Positions 17,071 to 30,254 of a stretch of 50,887 nt of DNA are shown here, in pieces. Each line of letters starts with the position of its first letter. The stretch's first letter is position 1. This DNA comes from Faecalimonas sp. Lineage in GTDB: Bacteria; Bacillota; Clostridia; Lachnospirales; Lachnospiraceae. Both the position numbers and the translations under genes were made by a program. The stretch is taken from assembly GCA_020024645.1 (NCBI GenBank), contig JAHHTN010000005.1, positions 1-50,887 of the forward strand, read 5' to 3'. The notes beneath the pieces are model-generated. The model searched no databases, was not told where the DNA came from, and was given only the letters and a program-made list of their open reading frames with translations.

Positions 17071-17140
17071 TTGCTTATGTAAAGTACAAATAACGGCAAT
17101 AGAAAAGTACAGGAAAATGTTTTGTGCCTTACATAAGCAA
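17071..17140 (+). other. Long hairpin in the oppA-oppB gap
   Basis: TTGCTTATGTAA (17071-17082) pairs perfectly with TTACATAAGCAA (17129-17140). After one mismatch the helix continues as GTACAAA with TTTGTGC, giving about 19 pairs around a ~29-base loop. It lies just before the oppB ribosome site. Confidence 0.6.
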
Positions 17141-17171
17141 TATGAAAATAGAGATGAAGGAGATGAATTAG

Positions 17172-18125
17172 GTGTCGAATCGAATTAAGTTTATATTAAA
17201 AAGAATAGTATATTCGTTCATTACAGTTATTGTTCTGATTGGATTCACATTTACATTGATGCATATGTTGCCAGGAGATCCATTCTCGGGTGGAAAGGCG
17301 ATTCCGGAAGCAACAAAAGCAGCATTATTTGAAAAATATGGATTGGATAAACCAATACTTGTTCAGTTTTTTATTTACTTAGGAAATGTGTTTAAGGGAG
17401 ATTTAGGAGTTTCACTTCCAGATGGACGTCAGGTCACAGATATTATTGCACAAGCTTTCCCTGTTTCATTTGAATTGGGAATGCGTGCTTTGATTTTTGC
17501 ATTTATCCTTGGTATTTTACTTGGGGTAATAGCGGCGGTGAAACGAGGAACAGTATGGGATAGTGCTTCAATGTTTTTTGCACTTGTAGGTGTATCTGTC
17601 CCATCGTTTATTATTGGTTCGATCTTACAATATTTTTTAGGATTGAAATTGTATCAAGCTACTGGCGTAGAAGTATTCGCAATCATGGGATGGGAGTCGG
17701 CAAATGCGAAGATTCTTCCAGCGTTTGCATTGGCGTTTAGTTCGATGGCGACAATAAGTCGTTTGATGCGTACAAGCATGCTTGATGTATTGAATTCAGA
17801 TTATATTAAAACAGCGAAAGCAAAAGGATTAAGTAAAAAAGCAATTATTTGGAAACATGCAGTACGTAATGCGATTATGCCAGTTATTACAGTAATGGGA
17901 CCATTGGTTGCAGCAGTTTTAACAGGAGCATTCGTTGCAGAAAATATTTTCGCTATTCCTGGTCTTGGAAAATATTTTGTACAGTGTGTACAGACAAATA
18001 ACTACCCAGTTATTGCTGGTACTACGATTTTCTATGGTTCATTTTTGATTTTAGCAAACCTTATCGTAGACTTGATTTATGGTTTCATTGACCCAAGAGT
18101 AAAACTGACTGGTGGAAAGGAGTAG
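17172..18125 (+). CDS. oppB: Oligopeptide ABC transporter permease OppB
   Basis: 317 residues from GTG 17172 with GAAGGAG about nine bases upstream. Six membrane helices; the start LKRIVYSFITVIVLIGFTF and GDPFSGGKA, LLEKYGLDKP-like segment are typical of the DppB/OppB branch. The cytoplasmic coupling loop (KTAKAKGLSKKAIIWKHAVRN, near 213-235) is the EAA motif that contacts the ATPases. It pairs with OppC to form the channel. A ~250-base structured gap separates it from oppA. Confidence 0.95.
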   Translation: MSNRIKFILKRIVYSFITVIVLIGFTFTLMHMLPGDPFSGGKAIPEATKAALFEKYGLDKPILVQFFIYLGNVFKGDLGVSLPDGRQVTDIIAQAFPVSFELGMRALIFAFILGILLGVIAAVKRGTVWDSASMFFALVGVSVPSFIIGSILQYFLGLKLYQATGVEVFAIMGWESANAKILPAFALAFSSMATISRLMRTSMLDVLNSDYIKTAKAKGLSKKAIIWKHAVRNAIMPVITVMGPLVAAVLTGAFVAENIFAIPGLGKYFVQCVQTNNYPVIAGTTIFYGSFLILANLIVDLIYGFIDPRVKLTGGKE

Positions 18126-18134
18126 AGTAGTACG

Positions 18135-19136
18135 ATGAGATTGAAAAAAGAAAAAGCATTGGAAGTAGCGCAGATGCCACGCAAAGCATATGATGTAAGT
18201 GGAGCAATTCCGGCAGAAGCGTTTGAAGAAATTGGGACTGATGCAAGTAGTATGGAATCTATTGCCCGTCCGTCTGTTAGTTTTTGGAAAGATGCATTTA
18301 ATCGTGTAAAGAAAAGTAAAGTGGCAGTTGTCTGTCTTATTCTTTTATTAATATTAGTTTTGGGAGCTATTTTTGTACCGATTTTCAGTACGTTTGATTA
18401 TTCAACGCAGAATGTTGCTTTTGCTAATCAGCCAATGATGAGCGAAGATCCAATAAGTGGTAAAGTACATCTTTTTGGAACAGATGCACTTGGTCGAGAT
18501 GTATTTGTACGTGTTTGGATGGGTGCAAGAGTATCGTTAACAGTTGCGATTGTTGTAGCCTTAATTGATTGTTTTATTGGTGTTATTTATGGTGGTATTT
18601 CTGGTTACTTTGGAGGCGCAGTTGATAATGTAATGATGCGTATCGTAGAAATTATCAGTGGTATACCATATTTGATTATCGTTATTCTTTTGATGACAGT
18701 ATTACCACGAGGAATTGGAACAATTATTGTTGCTTATTCTTTGACGGGATGGACGGGTATGGCAAGACTTGTTCGTGGTCAGGTAGTAAGTCTTGGTGAA
18801 CAAGAATTTGTTGTTGCTGCCAAATCAATGGGGGCAAAACCAGCGAGAATTATTTCTAAACATTTAGTACCGAATATTTTGAGTGTTATTATTGTAAATA
18901 TTACATTGGATATTCCAGCAGTTATCTTTACAGAAGCCTTTCTTTCTATGTTAGGCCTTGGTATTGCACCACCGAAAGCTTCATGGGGAATTATGGCAAA
19001 TGATGGAATTTTAACATTCCAGATGTATCCGGGATTATTAGTTGTTCCTGCGATATTTATCTGTATTACGATGCTTTCTTTCAATTTACTGGGAGATCAG
19101 CTTAGAGATGCATTCGATCCGAAATTAAGGAGGTAA
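18135..19136 (+). CDS. oppC: Oligopeptide ABC transporter permease OppC
   Basis: 333 residues. A long soluble N-terminus (~55 residues) precedes the first helix, and the periplasmic-type loop before helix 2 holds HLFGTDALGRDVFVRVWMG, the DppC/OppC hallmark. The EAA coupling loop is AAKSMGAKPARIISKHLVPN (~228-248). Starts nine bases after oppB with ggaaaggag upstream. Partner of OppB in the membrane channel. Confidence 0.95.
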   Translation: MRLKKEKALEVAQMPRKAYDVSGAIPAEAFEEIGTDASSMESIARPSVSFWKDAFNRVKKSKVAVVCLILLLILVLGAIFVPIFSTFDYSTQNVAFANQPMMSEDPISGKVHLFGTDALGRDVFVRVWMGARVSLTVAIVVALIDCFIGVIYGGISGYFGGAVDNVMMRIVEIISGIPYLIIVILLMTVLPRGIGTIIVAYSLTGWTGMARLVRGQVVSLGEQEFVVAAKSMGAKPARIISKHLVPNILSVIIVNITLDIPAVIFTEAFLSMLGLGIAPPKASWGIMANDGILTFQMYPGLLVVPAIFICITMLSFNLLGDQLRDAFDPKLRR

Positions 19137-19142
19137 CTAGAA

Positions 19143-20141
19143 ATGGAACGTATTTTGAATATAGAGGATTTACATGTTTCCTTTGATACATATGCAGGAG
19201 AGGTTCATGCAGTTAGAGGTGTTTCTCTTCATGTTGATGAAGGAGAAGTGCTAGCAGTTGTAGGAGAAAGTGGTTGTGGAAAAAGTGTAACTGCACAGAC
19301 GATTATGAAATTAAATCCGATGCCTCCTGCAAGAATTAAAGAAGGAAGTATTGATTTATGCGGAAAAGATATTGTTGCAATGAATGAAAAAGAAATGCAA
19401 GAGATCCGTGGGCGATTAGTTAGTATGATTTTCCAAGATCCGATGACTTGTTTAAATCCAACAATGAAAGTTGGTAAGCAACTTACGGAAACTTTGAAGA
19501 AACATAAGAAGATTTCGAAAGAAGAAGAAAAAGCAGAAGCAATTAAATTGTTAAATATGGTGCAGATTCCAAATGCGGAAGAACGTGTAAATCAGTATCC
19601 GCATGAGTTTTCAGGTGGTATGCGTCAGCGTGCCATGATTGCAATGGCATTGGCTTGTAAGCCGAAATTATTAATTGCTGATGAGCCTACGACAGCGTTA
19701 GATGTTACTATTCAAGCTCAGATTATGAAGTTACTTGCAGAGTTAGGGAAACAGACAAAAACAGCGGTTATCTTGATTACACATGATTTAGGTGTTGTAG
19801 CTAATCTTGCTGACCGTGTATCTGTTATGTATGCTGGTAAAGTAGTGGAAGAAGGAACGGTAAGAGATATTTTTTATCGTTACGCACATCCATATACAGA
19901 AGCATTATTAAAGAGTCTTCCTACAGTAGATACAAAGAAGGATGAACAACTTGTATCTATTCCGGGAACACCACCAGATTTATACGCTCCACCACAAGGA
20001 TGTGCATTTGCAAGCCGTTGCGAGAAATGTATGAAAATTTGCAAGAAAAATCAGCCTCCTGTATTTGAAGTGGGCGAGGGACATAAAGCTTCATGCTGGC
20101 GTCTACATCCGGATTTTCCAGGTAAAAAGGAGGAAAATTAG
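19143..20141 (+). CDS. oppD: Oligopeptide ABC transporter ATPase OppD
   Basis: 332 residues. Walker A GESGCGKS (~41-48), signature FSGGMRQR (~157), Walker B LLIADEPTTALD and H-loop THD are intact. The C-terminal oligopeptide extension has a cluster of Cys (287, 293, 296, 300 and one near 318); in the related DppD such residues hold an iron-sulfur cluster, so one may be present here too. It energises uptake with OppF. The gene starts seven bases after oppC. Confidence 0.95.
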   Translation: MERILNIEDLHVSFDTYAGEVHAVRGVSLHVDEGEVLAVVGESGCGKSVTAQTIMKLNPMPPARIKEGSIDLCGKDIVAMNEKEMQEIRGRLVSMIFQDPMTCLNPTMKVGKQLTETLKKHKKISKEEEKAEAIKLLNMVQIPNAEERVNQYPHEFSGGMRQRAMIAMALACKPKLLIADEPTTALDVTIQAQIMKLLAELGKQTKTAVILITHDLGVVANLADRVSVMYAGKVVEEGTVRDIFYRYAHPYTEALLKSLPTVDTKKDEQLVSIPGTPPDLYAPPQGCAFASRCEKCMKICKKNQPPVFEVGEGHKASCWRLHPDFPGKKEEN

Positions 20142-20143
20142 TC

Positions 20144-21094
20144 ATGGAGAAATTAATTACACTAGAAAATGTATCGAAACATTTCCGTGTAGGACGTAAA
20201 CAAACATTAGTTGCAGTAAATAACGTAAACATGGATATTTATAAAGGTGAAACACTAGGAGTTGTAGGTGAATCAGGTTGTGGAAAATCCACATTAGGAC
20301 GAACTGTTATGGGGATTTATTCTCCGACTTCTGGAAAAATCACATATAATGGAGAAGAAGTAAAAGTAAAGAAAACAAAAGACCGTTACGAATATTCTAA
20401 AAAAGCTCAGATTATTTTTCAGGATCCATATGCTTCATTAAATCCTCGTATGACAGTAGGAAGTATTATTGCCGAAGGTATGGAAATTCATAATATGTAT
20501 GATAAAGAAACACGTCAGAAACGAGTATATGAATTATTGGAAACTGTAGGATTAAATAGAGAACATGCAAACCGTTTCCCTCATGAGTTTTCAGGCGGAC
20601 AAAGACAACGTATCGGAATTGCTCGTGCGTTAGCGGTAGAACCTGAATTTATAGTCTGTGATGAACCTATTTCTGCTCTTGATGTTTCTATTCAGAGTCA
20701 GATTATCAACTTATTAAAGAATCTTCAGGAAGAGCATGGATTTACTTATATGTTTATTGCTCATGACTTGAACATTGTAAAATATATTTCAGACAGAATA
20801 GCTGTCATGTATCTAGGCAACCTCGTGGAACTCGCAGATAGTGATGAAATCTACGAACACACGTTGCACCCATATAGTCAGGCGTTATTGGATGCGGTAC
20901 CGATACCAGACCCGGAAAAAGAGTCTTTAAAAGAAAGAAAACTCTTGTCTGGAGACGTACCAAGTCCAATTAACCCTAAACCAGGCTGTCCGTTTGCTGG
21001 ACGTTGTCCAAAAGCAACAGAAGCTTGTAGAACGACATCCCCTGAATTGAAAGAAGTAAGACCAAATCATTTCGTGGCATGTCACTTATATTAA
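20144..21094 (+). CDS. oppF: Oligopeptide ABC transporter ATPase OppF
   Basis: 316 residues. Walker A GESGCGKSTLG (~42-52), signature FSGGQRQRIGIARAL, Walker B FIVCDEPISALDVS and H-loop AHD are intact. The C-terminal peptide-transporter domain ends GCPFAGRCPKATEAC and HFVACHLY. Starts two bases after the oppD stop, so translation is coupled. Last gene of oppABCDF; a terminator follows. Confidence 0.95.
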   Translation: MEKLITLENVSKHFRVGRKQTLVAVNNVNMDIYKGETLGVVGESGCGKSTLGRTVMGIYSPTSGKITYNGEEVKVKKTKDRYEYSKKAQIIFQDPYASLNPRMTVGSIIAEGMEIHNMYDKETRQKRVYELLETVGLNREHANRFPHEFSGGQRQRIGIARALAVEPEFIVCDEPISALDVSIQSQIINLLKNLQEEHGFTYMFIAHDLNIVKYISDRIAVMYLGNLVELADSDEIYEHTLHPYSQALLDAVPIPDPEKESLKERKLLSGDVPSPINPKPGCPFAGRCPKATEACRTTSPELKEVRPNHFVACHLY

Positions 21095-21112
21095 AGGAAT
21101 AGAGAATAGATA

Positions 21113-21145
21113 AAATAGAGTTATAGTAATGTAACTCTATTTTTA
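21113..21145 (+). terminator. Rho-independent terminator after oppF
   Basis: AAATAGAGTTA pairs with TAACTCTATTT around an 8-base loop and runs into TTTT. Confidence 0.88.
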
Positions 21146-21176
21146 TTTAGAAAAAATTATAGTTGTAAAAAAGCAC

Positions 21177-21205
21177 TTGACAACCCTAAAATCGTATGAT
21201 ACAGT
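21177..21205 (+). promoter_or_regulatory. Promoter of rpoB-rpoC
   Basis: TTGACA (21177-21182), 17-base spacer, TACAGT (21200-21205), with TG forming an extended -10. The ~130-base leader has two hairpins: TGTGG/CCACA near 21220-21240, and a longer one built on ATGAAAA ... CGG/CCG ... TTTTCAT (~21246-21276). Confidence 0.85.
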
Positions 21206-21335
21206 TAAAAATGCACTATTGTGGATAATCATGCCCACATAATGCGATGAAAATCGGTAAGAAAGCCGTTTTTCATTGTATATTAAGAGGAAAATAACAT
21301 GAGAGCCAAATAAATATACAAGGAGTGAAACGTCA

Positions 21336-25166
<3,831 letters not shown>

Positions 25167-25180
25167 AAGGGAGTGCCTAT

Positions 25181-28100
25181 ATGTCAGCAACAAATAATGA
25201 AGCAACATACCAGCCAATGACTTTTGATGCTATTAAGATTGGTTTGGCATCACCTGAAAAGATTTTAGAATGGTCAAGAGGTGAAGTAACAAAACCGGAA
25301 ACAATTAACTATAGAACATTGAAACCGGAAAAAGACGGTCTTTTCTGCGAAAGAATTTTCGGACCAAGCAAGGACTGGGAATGCCATTGTGGAAAATATA
25401 AGAAAATCCGTTATAAAGGGGTTGTCTGCGACCGTTGTGGAGTAGAAGTAACAAAAGCAAGTGTTAGACGTGAGCGCATGGGTCATATTGACCTTGCTGC
25501 TCCGGTATCACATATTTGGTACTTTAAAGGAATTCCAAGCCGCATGGGCTTAATTCTTGATATTTCTCCAAGAACATTGGAAAAGGTATTGTACTTTGCA
25601 TCTTACATTGTATTAGATAAAGGTGAGACAGATTTACAGTATAAACAGGTATTATCTGAACAAGAATATCAGGAAGCAAGAGAAAAATGGGGAAGCGCTT
25701 TCCGTGTAGGAATGGGTGCAGAATCTATTCAGGAATTGTTACAAGATATCGATTTAGATAAAGAGTATAATGAATTGCAAGGTGGATTAAAAGGAGCAAC
25801 AGGACAGAAACGAGCGAGAATCGTTAAACGTTTAGAAGTTGTTGAGGCATTCCGTGAATCAGGAAACAAACCGGAATGGATGATTTTGAATGCAATTCCA
25901 GTACTTCCACCTGATTTGCGTCCGATGGTACAGTTGGATGGTGGACGTTTTGCAACATCTGACTTGAATGATTTGTACAGAAGAATTATTAATAGAAATA
26001 ACCGTTTAAGAAGACTTCTTGAGTTAGGTGCTCCAGACATTATTGTGCGTAATGAAAAGAGAATGCTTCAAGAAGCTGTAGATGCTTTAATTGATAACGG
26101 ACGTCGTGGACGCCCAGTAACAGGACCGGGAAATCGTCCATTGAAATCTTTATCAGATATGTTAAAAGGTAAGTCAGGACGTTTCCGTCAAAACTTACTT
26201 GGTAAACGTGTCGATTATTCAGGACGTTCGGTTATCGTAGTAGGGCCGGAACTTAAAATTTATCAGTGTGGTCTTCCAAAAGAAATGGCTATTGAGTTAT
26301 TCAAACCTTTTGTAATGAAAGAACTTGTAGCAAACGGAACAGCACACAATATTAAAAATGCTAAGAAAATGGTTGAAAGACTTCAGACAGAAGTTTGGGA
26401 TGTATTAGAAGATGTTATTAAAGAACATCCGGTTATGTTAAACCGTGCCCCTACTCTTCATAGACTTGGTATTCAAGCATTTGAACCAATACTTGTAGAA
26501 GGTAAGGCGATTAAACTTCATCCACTTGTGTGTACAGCGTTTAATGCCGATTTTGATGGCGACCAGATGGCTGTGCATCTTCCATTATCAGTAGAAGCAC
26601 AAGCAGAATGCCGTTTCTTACTTTTATCTCCAAACAACCTTTTGAAACCTTCAGATGGTGGTCCGGTAGCTGTTCCTTCACAGGATATGGTACTTGGTAT
26701 TTATTACTTGACTCAGGAAAGACCAGGAGTAAAAGGAGAAGGTAAATTCTTTAAGAGTTTAAATGAAGCAATTTTGGCATATGAAAACGAAGTAATTACA
26801 CTTCATTCAAGAATTACAATTCGTGTAACAAAAACACTTCCAGATGGAAGAACAATGAGTGGAAAGGTAGAATCTACACTAGGACGTTTCTTATTCAATG
26901 AAATTATTCCGCAGGATTTAGGATTTGTTGACAGAAGTATTCCGGGAAATGAACTTCTTCTTGAAGTAGACTTCCTTGTAGGAAAGAAACAGAACAAACA
27001 GATTCTTGAAAAAGTTATTAACACACATGGGGCAACAGTTACAGCAGAAGTGTTAGATAGAATCAAGGCAACAGGATATAAATATTCTACAAGAGCAGCA
27101 ATGACTGTATCTATTTCAGAAATGACTGTGCCACCACAGAAACCTGAAATGATTCAGCAGGCTCAAGATACTGTAGATAGAATTACAAAGAACTTTAAAC
27201 GTGGTTTGATTACAGAAGAAGAACGTTATAAAGAAGTTGTAGAAACATGGAAAAACACTGATGATGCTTTAACAAAAGCACTGTTAGATGGTTTGGATAA
27301 ATATAACAACATCTTTATGATGGCTGACTCAGGAGCCCGTGGTTCTGATAAACAGATTAAACAGTTAGCGGGTATGCGTGGTTTGATGGCCGATACAACA
27401 GGTCGTACAATCGAACTTCCTATCAAATCAAACTTCCGTGAAGGTCTTGATGTATTGGAATACTTTATGTCTGCCCACGGTGCCAGAAAAGGTCTTTCCG
27501 ATACTGCTCTTCGTACAGCCGATTCAGGATACTTAACAAGACGTCTTGTTGACGTATCTCAAGATTTGATTATCCGTGAAATTGATTGTGTGGAAAAAGG
27601 TGCAGAAATTCCAGGTATGTACGTAAAAGCGTTCATGGACGGAAACGAAGAAATTGAAAGCTTACAAGAACGTATTACAGGACGTTATGTATGTGAAACA
27701 ATTTATGACAAAGATGGAAATATTATTGTAAAAGCAAATCATATGGTTACACCAAAACGTGCAGAAAACGTTATGAAATATGGTGTAAGTAAAAATGGCG
27801 GACCAATTACAGAAGTAAAAATTCGTACGATTTTAACTTGTAAGTCACACATCGGTGTTTGTGCAAAATGTTATGGAGCAAACATGGCAACAGGAGAACC
27901 AGTTCAGGTTGGAGAAGCTGTTGGTATTATTGCCGCACAGTCTATCGGAGAACCTGGTACACAGTTGACTATGCGTACATTCCATACAGGTGGTGTAGCC
28001 GGTGGAGATATTACACAGGGTCTTCCTCGTGTCGAAGAACTTTTTGAAGCAAGAAAACCAAAAGGACTTGCAATTATTACAGAATTTGGTGGAACTGCTA

Positions 28101-28846
28101 CAATTAGTGATACAAAGAAAAAACGTGAGATTATCGTTACAAATAATGAAACAGGCGAATCAAAAGCATATTTAATTCCATATGGTTCTAGAATTAAAAT
28201 TCAGGACGGAGCAGTACTTGGAGCTGGAGATGAACTTACAGAAGGTAGTGTAAATCCTCATGATATTTTGAAGATTAAAGGATTACGTGCTGTACAGGAT
28301 TACATGATCCAAGAAGTACAACGTGTATATCGTCTCCAGGGTGTAGAAATCAATGATAAACATATTGAAGTTGTTGTACGTCAGATGTTGAAAAAAATTC
28401 GCATTGAAGAAAACGGAGATTCAGAATTCTTACCGGGAACAATGGTAGATGTGCTTGATTTTGAAGATGTTAATGAACAATTAATTGCAGAAGGTAAAGA
28501 GCCAGCAACAGGAGAACCTGTTATGCTTGGTATTACAAAAGCTTCTCTTGCAACAAATTCATTCTTGTCAGCAGCTTCTTTCCAAGAAACAACAAAAGTG
28601 CTGACTGAGGCAGCAATTAAAGGTAAAGTTGATCCATTGATTGGTTTAAAAGAAAATGTTATCATCGGTAAACTAATTCCGGCAGGTACAGGTATGAGAA
28701 AATATCGTGATGTAACGTTGAATACAGGAAAAAAACCAGAAGATGAAGTAGAGGTAACGGAAGAAGACTTTGAAGATTTCGATTTAGTAGAAAATATGGA
28801 AGAAATGGAAGAGTCATTAGAAGAACTTGAAACAATAGAGGAATAA
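25181..28846 (+). CDS. rpoC: RNA polymerase subunit beta prime
   Basis: 1221 residues. Zinc site 1 uses Cys68, 70, 83 and 86 (CHCGKY ... VCDRCG). The catalytic NADFDGDQM places Asp457, 459 and 461 around the Mg2+ ion. Zinc site 2 includes CKSHIGVCAKC (~886-897). The trigger loop/bridge helix region around MADSGARGSDKQIKQLAGMR is intact, and the protein ends in an acidic tail. Beta prime holds the active site and clamp. It starts 14 bases after rpoB with aagggag upstream; a terminator follows directly after the stop. Confidence 0.97.
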   Translation: MSATNNEATYQPMTFDAIKIGLASPEKILEWSRGEVTKPETINYRTLKPEKDGLFCERIFGPSKDWECHCGKYKKIRYKGVVCDRCGVEVTKASVRRERMGHIDLAAPVSHIWYFKGIPSRMGLILDISPRTLEKVLYFASYIVLDKGETDLQYKQVLSEQEYQEAREKWGSAFRVGMGAESIQELLQDIDLDKEYNELQGGLKGATGQKRARIVKRLEVVEAFRESGNKPEWMILNAIPVLPPDLRPMVQLDGGRFATSDLNDLYRRIINRNNRLRRLLELGAPDIIVRNEKRMLQEAVDALIDNGRRGRPVTGPGNRPLKSLSDMLKGKSGRFRQNLLGKRVDYSGRSVIVVGPELKIYQCGLPKEMAIELFKPFVMKELVANGTAHNIKNAKKMVERLQTEVWDVLEDVIKEHPVMLNRAPTLHRLGIQAFEPILVEGKAIKLHPLVCTAFNADFDGDQMAVHLPLSVEAQAECRFLLLSPNNLLKPSDGGPVAVPSQDMVLGIYYLTQERPGVKGEGKFFKSLNEAILAYENEVITLHSRITIRVTKTLPDGRTMSGKVESTLGRFLFNEIIPQDLGFVDRSIPGNELLLEVDFLVGKKQNKQILEKVINTHGATVTAEVLDRIKATGYKYSTRAAMTVSISEMTVPPQKPEMIQQAQDTVDRITKNFKRGLITEEERYKEVVETWKNTDDALTKALLDGLDKYNNIFMMADSGARGSDKQIKQLAGMRGLMADTTGRTIELPIKSNFREGLDVLEYFMSAHGARKGLSDTALRTADSGYLTRRLVDVSQDLIIREIDCVEKGAEIPGMYVKAFMDGNEEIESLQERITGRYVCETIYDKDGNIIVKANHMVTPKRAENVMKYGVSKNGGPITEVKIRTILTCKSHIGVCAKCYGANMATGEPVQVGEAVGIIAAQSIGEPGTQLTMRTFHTGGVAGGDITQGLPRVEELFEARKPKGLAIITEFGGTATISDTKKKREIIVTNNETGESKAYLIPYGSRIKIQDGAVLGAGDELTEGSVNPHDILKIKGLRAVQDYMIQEVQRVYRLQGVEINDKHIEVVVRQMLKKIRIEENGDSEFLPGTMVDVLDFEDVNEQLIAEGKEPATGEPVMLGITKASLATNSFLSAASFQETTKVLTEAAIKGKVDPLIGLKENVIIGKLIPAGTGMRKYRDVTLNTGKKPEDEVEVTEEDFEDFDLVENMEEMEESLEELETIEE

Positions 28847-28851
28847 AAAAC

Positions 28852-28880
28852 AGAGCCAAGTGAATTACTTGGCTCTTTTT
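28852..28880 (+). terminator. Terminator after rpoC, directly before the purine permease ribosome site
   Basis: AGAGCCAAGT pairs perfectly with ACTTGGCTCT around GAATT and ends in a T-run. Only 15 bases remain to the next start codon, including its AAGGAGG, leaving no room for a promoter between. Confidence 0.9.
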
Positions 28881-28895
28881 ACAAGGAGGAAATAG

Positions 28896-30236
28896 ATGAA
28901 AGAACAACAGAAAAAAGAAGTCTGTGTGGAAAATATTTATAAACTGGACGGGAGAGTTCCTATTTCAAAAGCGATTCCGTTCGGATTACAACATATTTTA
29001 GCTATGTTTGTGGCAAACCTGACTCCAATTATTCTGATTGCAGCTGCATCGGGAGTAAGTGTAAAACAACAGGCAATTTTATTACAAAATGCTATGTTTA
29101 TGGCAGGAATTGCAACATTAATTCAGTTATATCCGCTTGGGCGTATAGGGGCAAGACTTCCTATTGTAATGGGAGTGAGTTTTACTTTTGTAACTTTATT
29201 GTCTTATATTGGTACACAATACGGATATGCAACTGTAGTTGGTTCAGTTATTGTAGGGGGTATTTTAGAAGGTATATTGGGACTTTTGGCGAAATACTGG
29301 CGAAAAATTATTACACCACTTGTTGCCGGAATTGTTGTTACAACAATTGGGTATTCTCTTTTATCAGTAGGAGTTCGTTCTTTTGGCGGTGGTTATACAA
29401 AAGATTTTGGTTCTGCAAAAAATCTTCTTATTGGAACAGTTACGTTAGCTGCTTGTCTTTTATTTAATATTATTGCAAAGTCATTTTGGAAGCAATTATC
29501 TGTATTATTTGGACTTGTTGTGGGATATATTTTATCGTTTGCACTTGGTGTTGTAGATTTGTCGAAGATTTTTGAAGGGGGATTCATTGCGATTCCAAGG
29601 CTTCTTCCAGTTACGCCAGAGTTTAATGTGAATGCGATTATAGCTGTATTTATTATTTTTATGGTATCTGCTGCAGAAACAATTGGGGATACATCAGCAG
29701 TTGTAGCTACCGGACTTGGTAGAGAGGTAACGGAAAAAGAAATTTCAGGTTCTCTTGCTTGTGACGGTTTCTTAAGTTCGATTACAGGGATTTTTGGATG
29801 CCCACCAATTACATCATTCAGTCAAAATGTTGGACTTGTTGCAATGACAAAAGTTGTCAATAGGTTTACTATTATGATGGGAGCAATTTGTATGATTTTG
29901 GCAGGATTTTTCCCACCGATTGCGAATTTCTTTTCATCTCTTCCAGAATCTGTTTTAGGTGGCTGTACGATTATGATGTTTGGTACAATTATGGTAAGTG
30001 GTGTACAAATGCTTGCAAGAGCAGGATTTTCTCAAAGAAATGTTATTATCACTGCAATTTCATTGGCTATCGGAATTGGTTTTACAACAGCAAGTGAAGC
30101 AGACATCTGGAGAATTTTTCCTCAGATGGTAAGAGATATTTTTGGAGGAAACTGTGTGGCAATCGTATTTGTTGTTTCTATTTTGTTAAGCCTTTTACTT
30201 CCAAAGGACATGGAGGTAGAGAAACTAGGACAGTAA
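28896..30236 (+). CDS. NCS2-family purine (xanthine/uric acid-type) permease
   Basis: 446 residues, about 12-14 membrane helices. Markers of the nucleobase:cation symporter-2 family are PFGLQHILAMFVAN (helix 1), SAAETIGDTSAVV (helix 8, conserved Glu) and the signature FSQNVGLVAMTKVVNR (helix 10). The QN-x-G form with VALTKVVNR-like ending is usual in xanthine or uric acid carriers rather than uracil ones; the exact base is inferred. Strong site AAGGAGGA. The gene directly follows the rpoC terminator without a visible promoter and precedes a DUF1275 gene by 18 bases. Confidence 0.88.
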   Translation: MKEQQKKEVCVENIYKLDGRVPISKAIPFGLQHILAMFVANLTPIILIAAASGVSVKQQAILLQNAMFMAGIATLIQLYPLGRIGARLPIVMGVSFTFVTLLSYIGTQYGYATVVGSVIVGGILEGILGLLAKYWRKIITPLVAGIVVTTIGYSLLSVGVRSFGGGYTKDFGSAKNLLIGTVTLAACLLFNIIAKSFWKQLSVLFGLVVGYILSFALGVVDLSKIFEGGFIAIPRLLPVTPEFNVNAIIAVFIIFMVSAAETIGDTSAVVATGLGREVTEKEISGSLACDGFLSSITGIFGCPPITSFSQNVGLVAMTKVVNRFTIMMGAICMILAGFFPPIANFFSSLPESVLGGCTIMMFGTIMVSGVQMLARAGFSQRNVIITAISLAIGIGFTTASEADIWRIFPQMVRDIFGGNCVAIVFVVSILLSLLLPKDMEVEKLGQ

Positions 30237-30254
30237 TAAAAAGGAAGTGTAAAA

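Noticed and set aside
16940..17188. 82-codon open frame in the oppA-oppB gap
   Set aside because: It lacks a good ribosome site, overlaps two long hairpins and the oppB start, and its Cys-rich sequence has no domain look. RNA structure explains the segment better.
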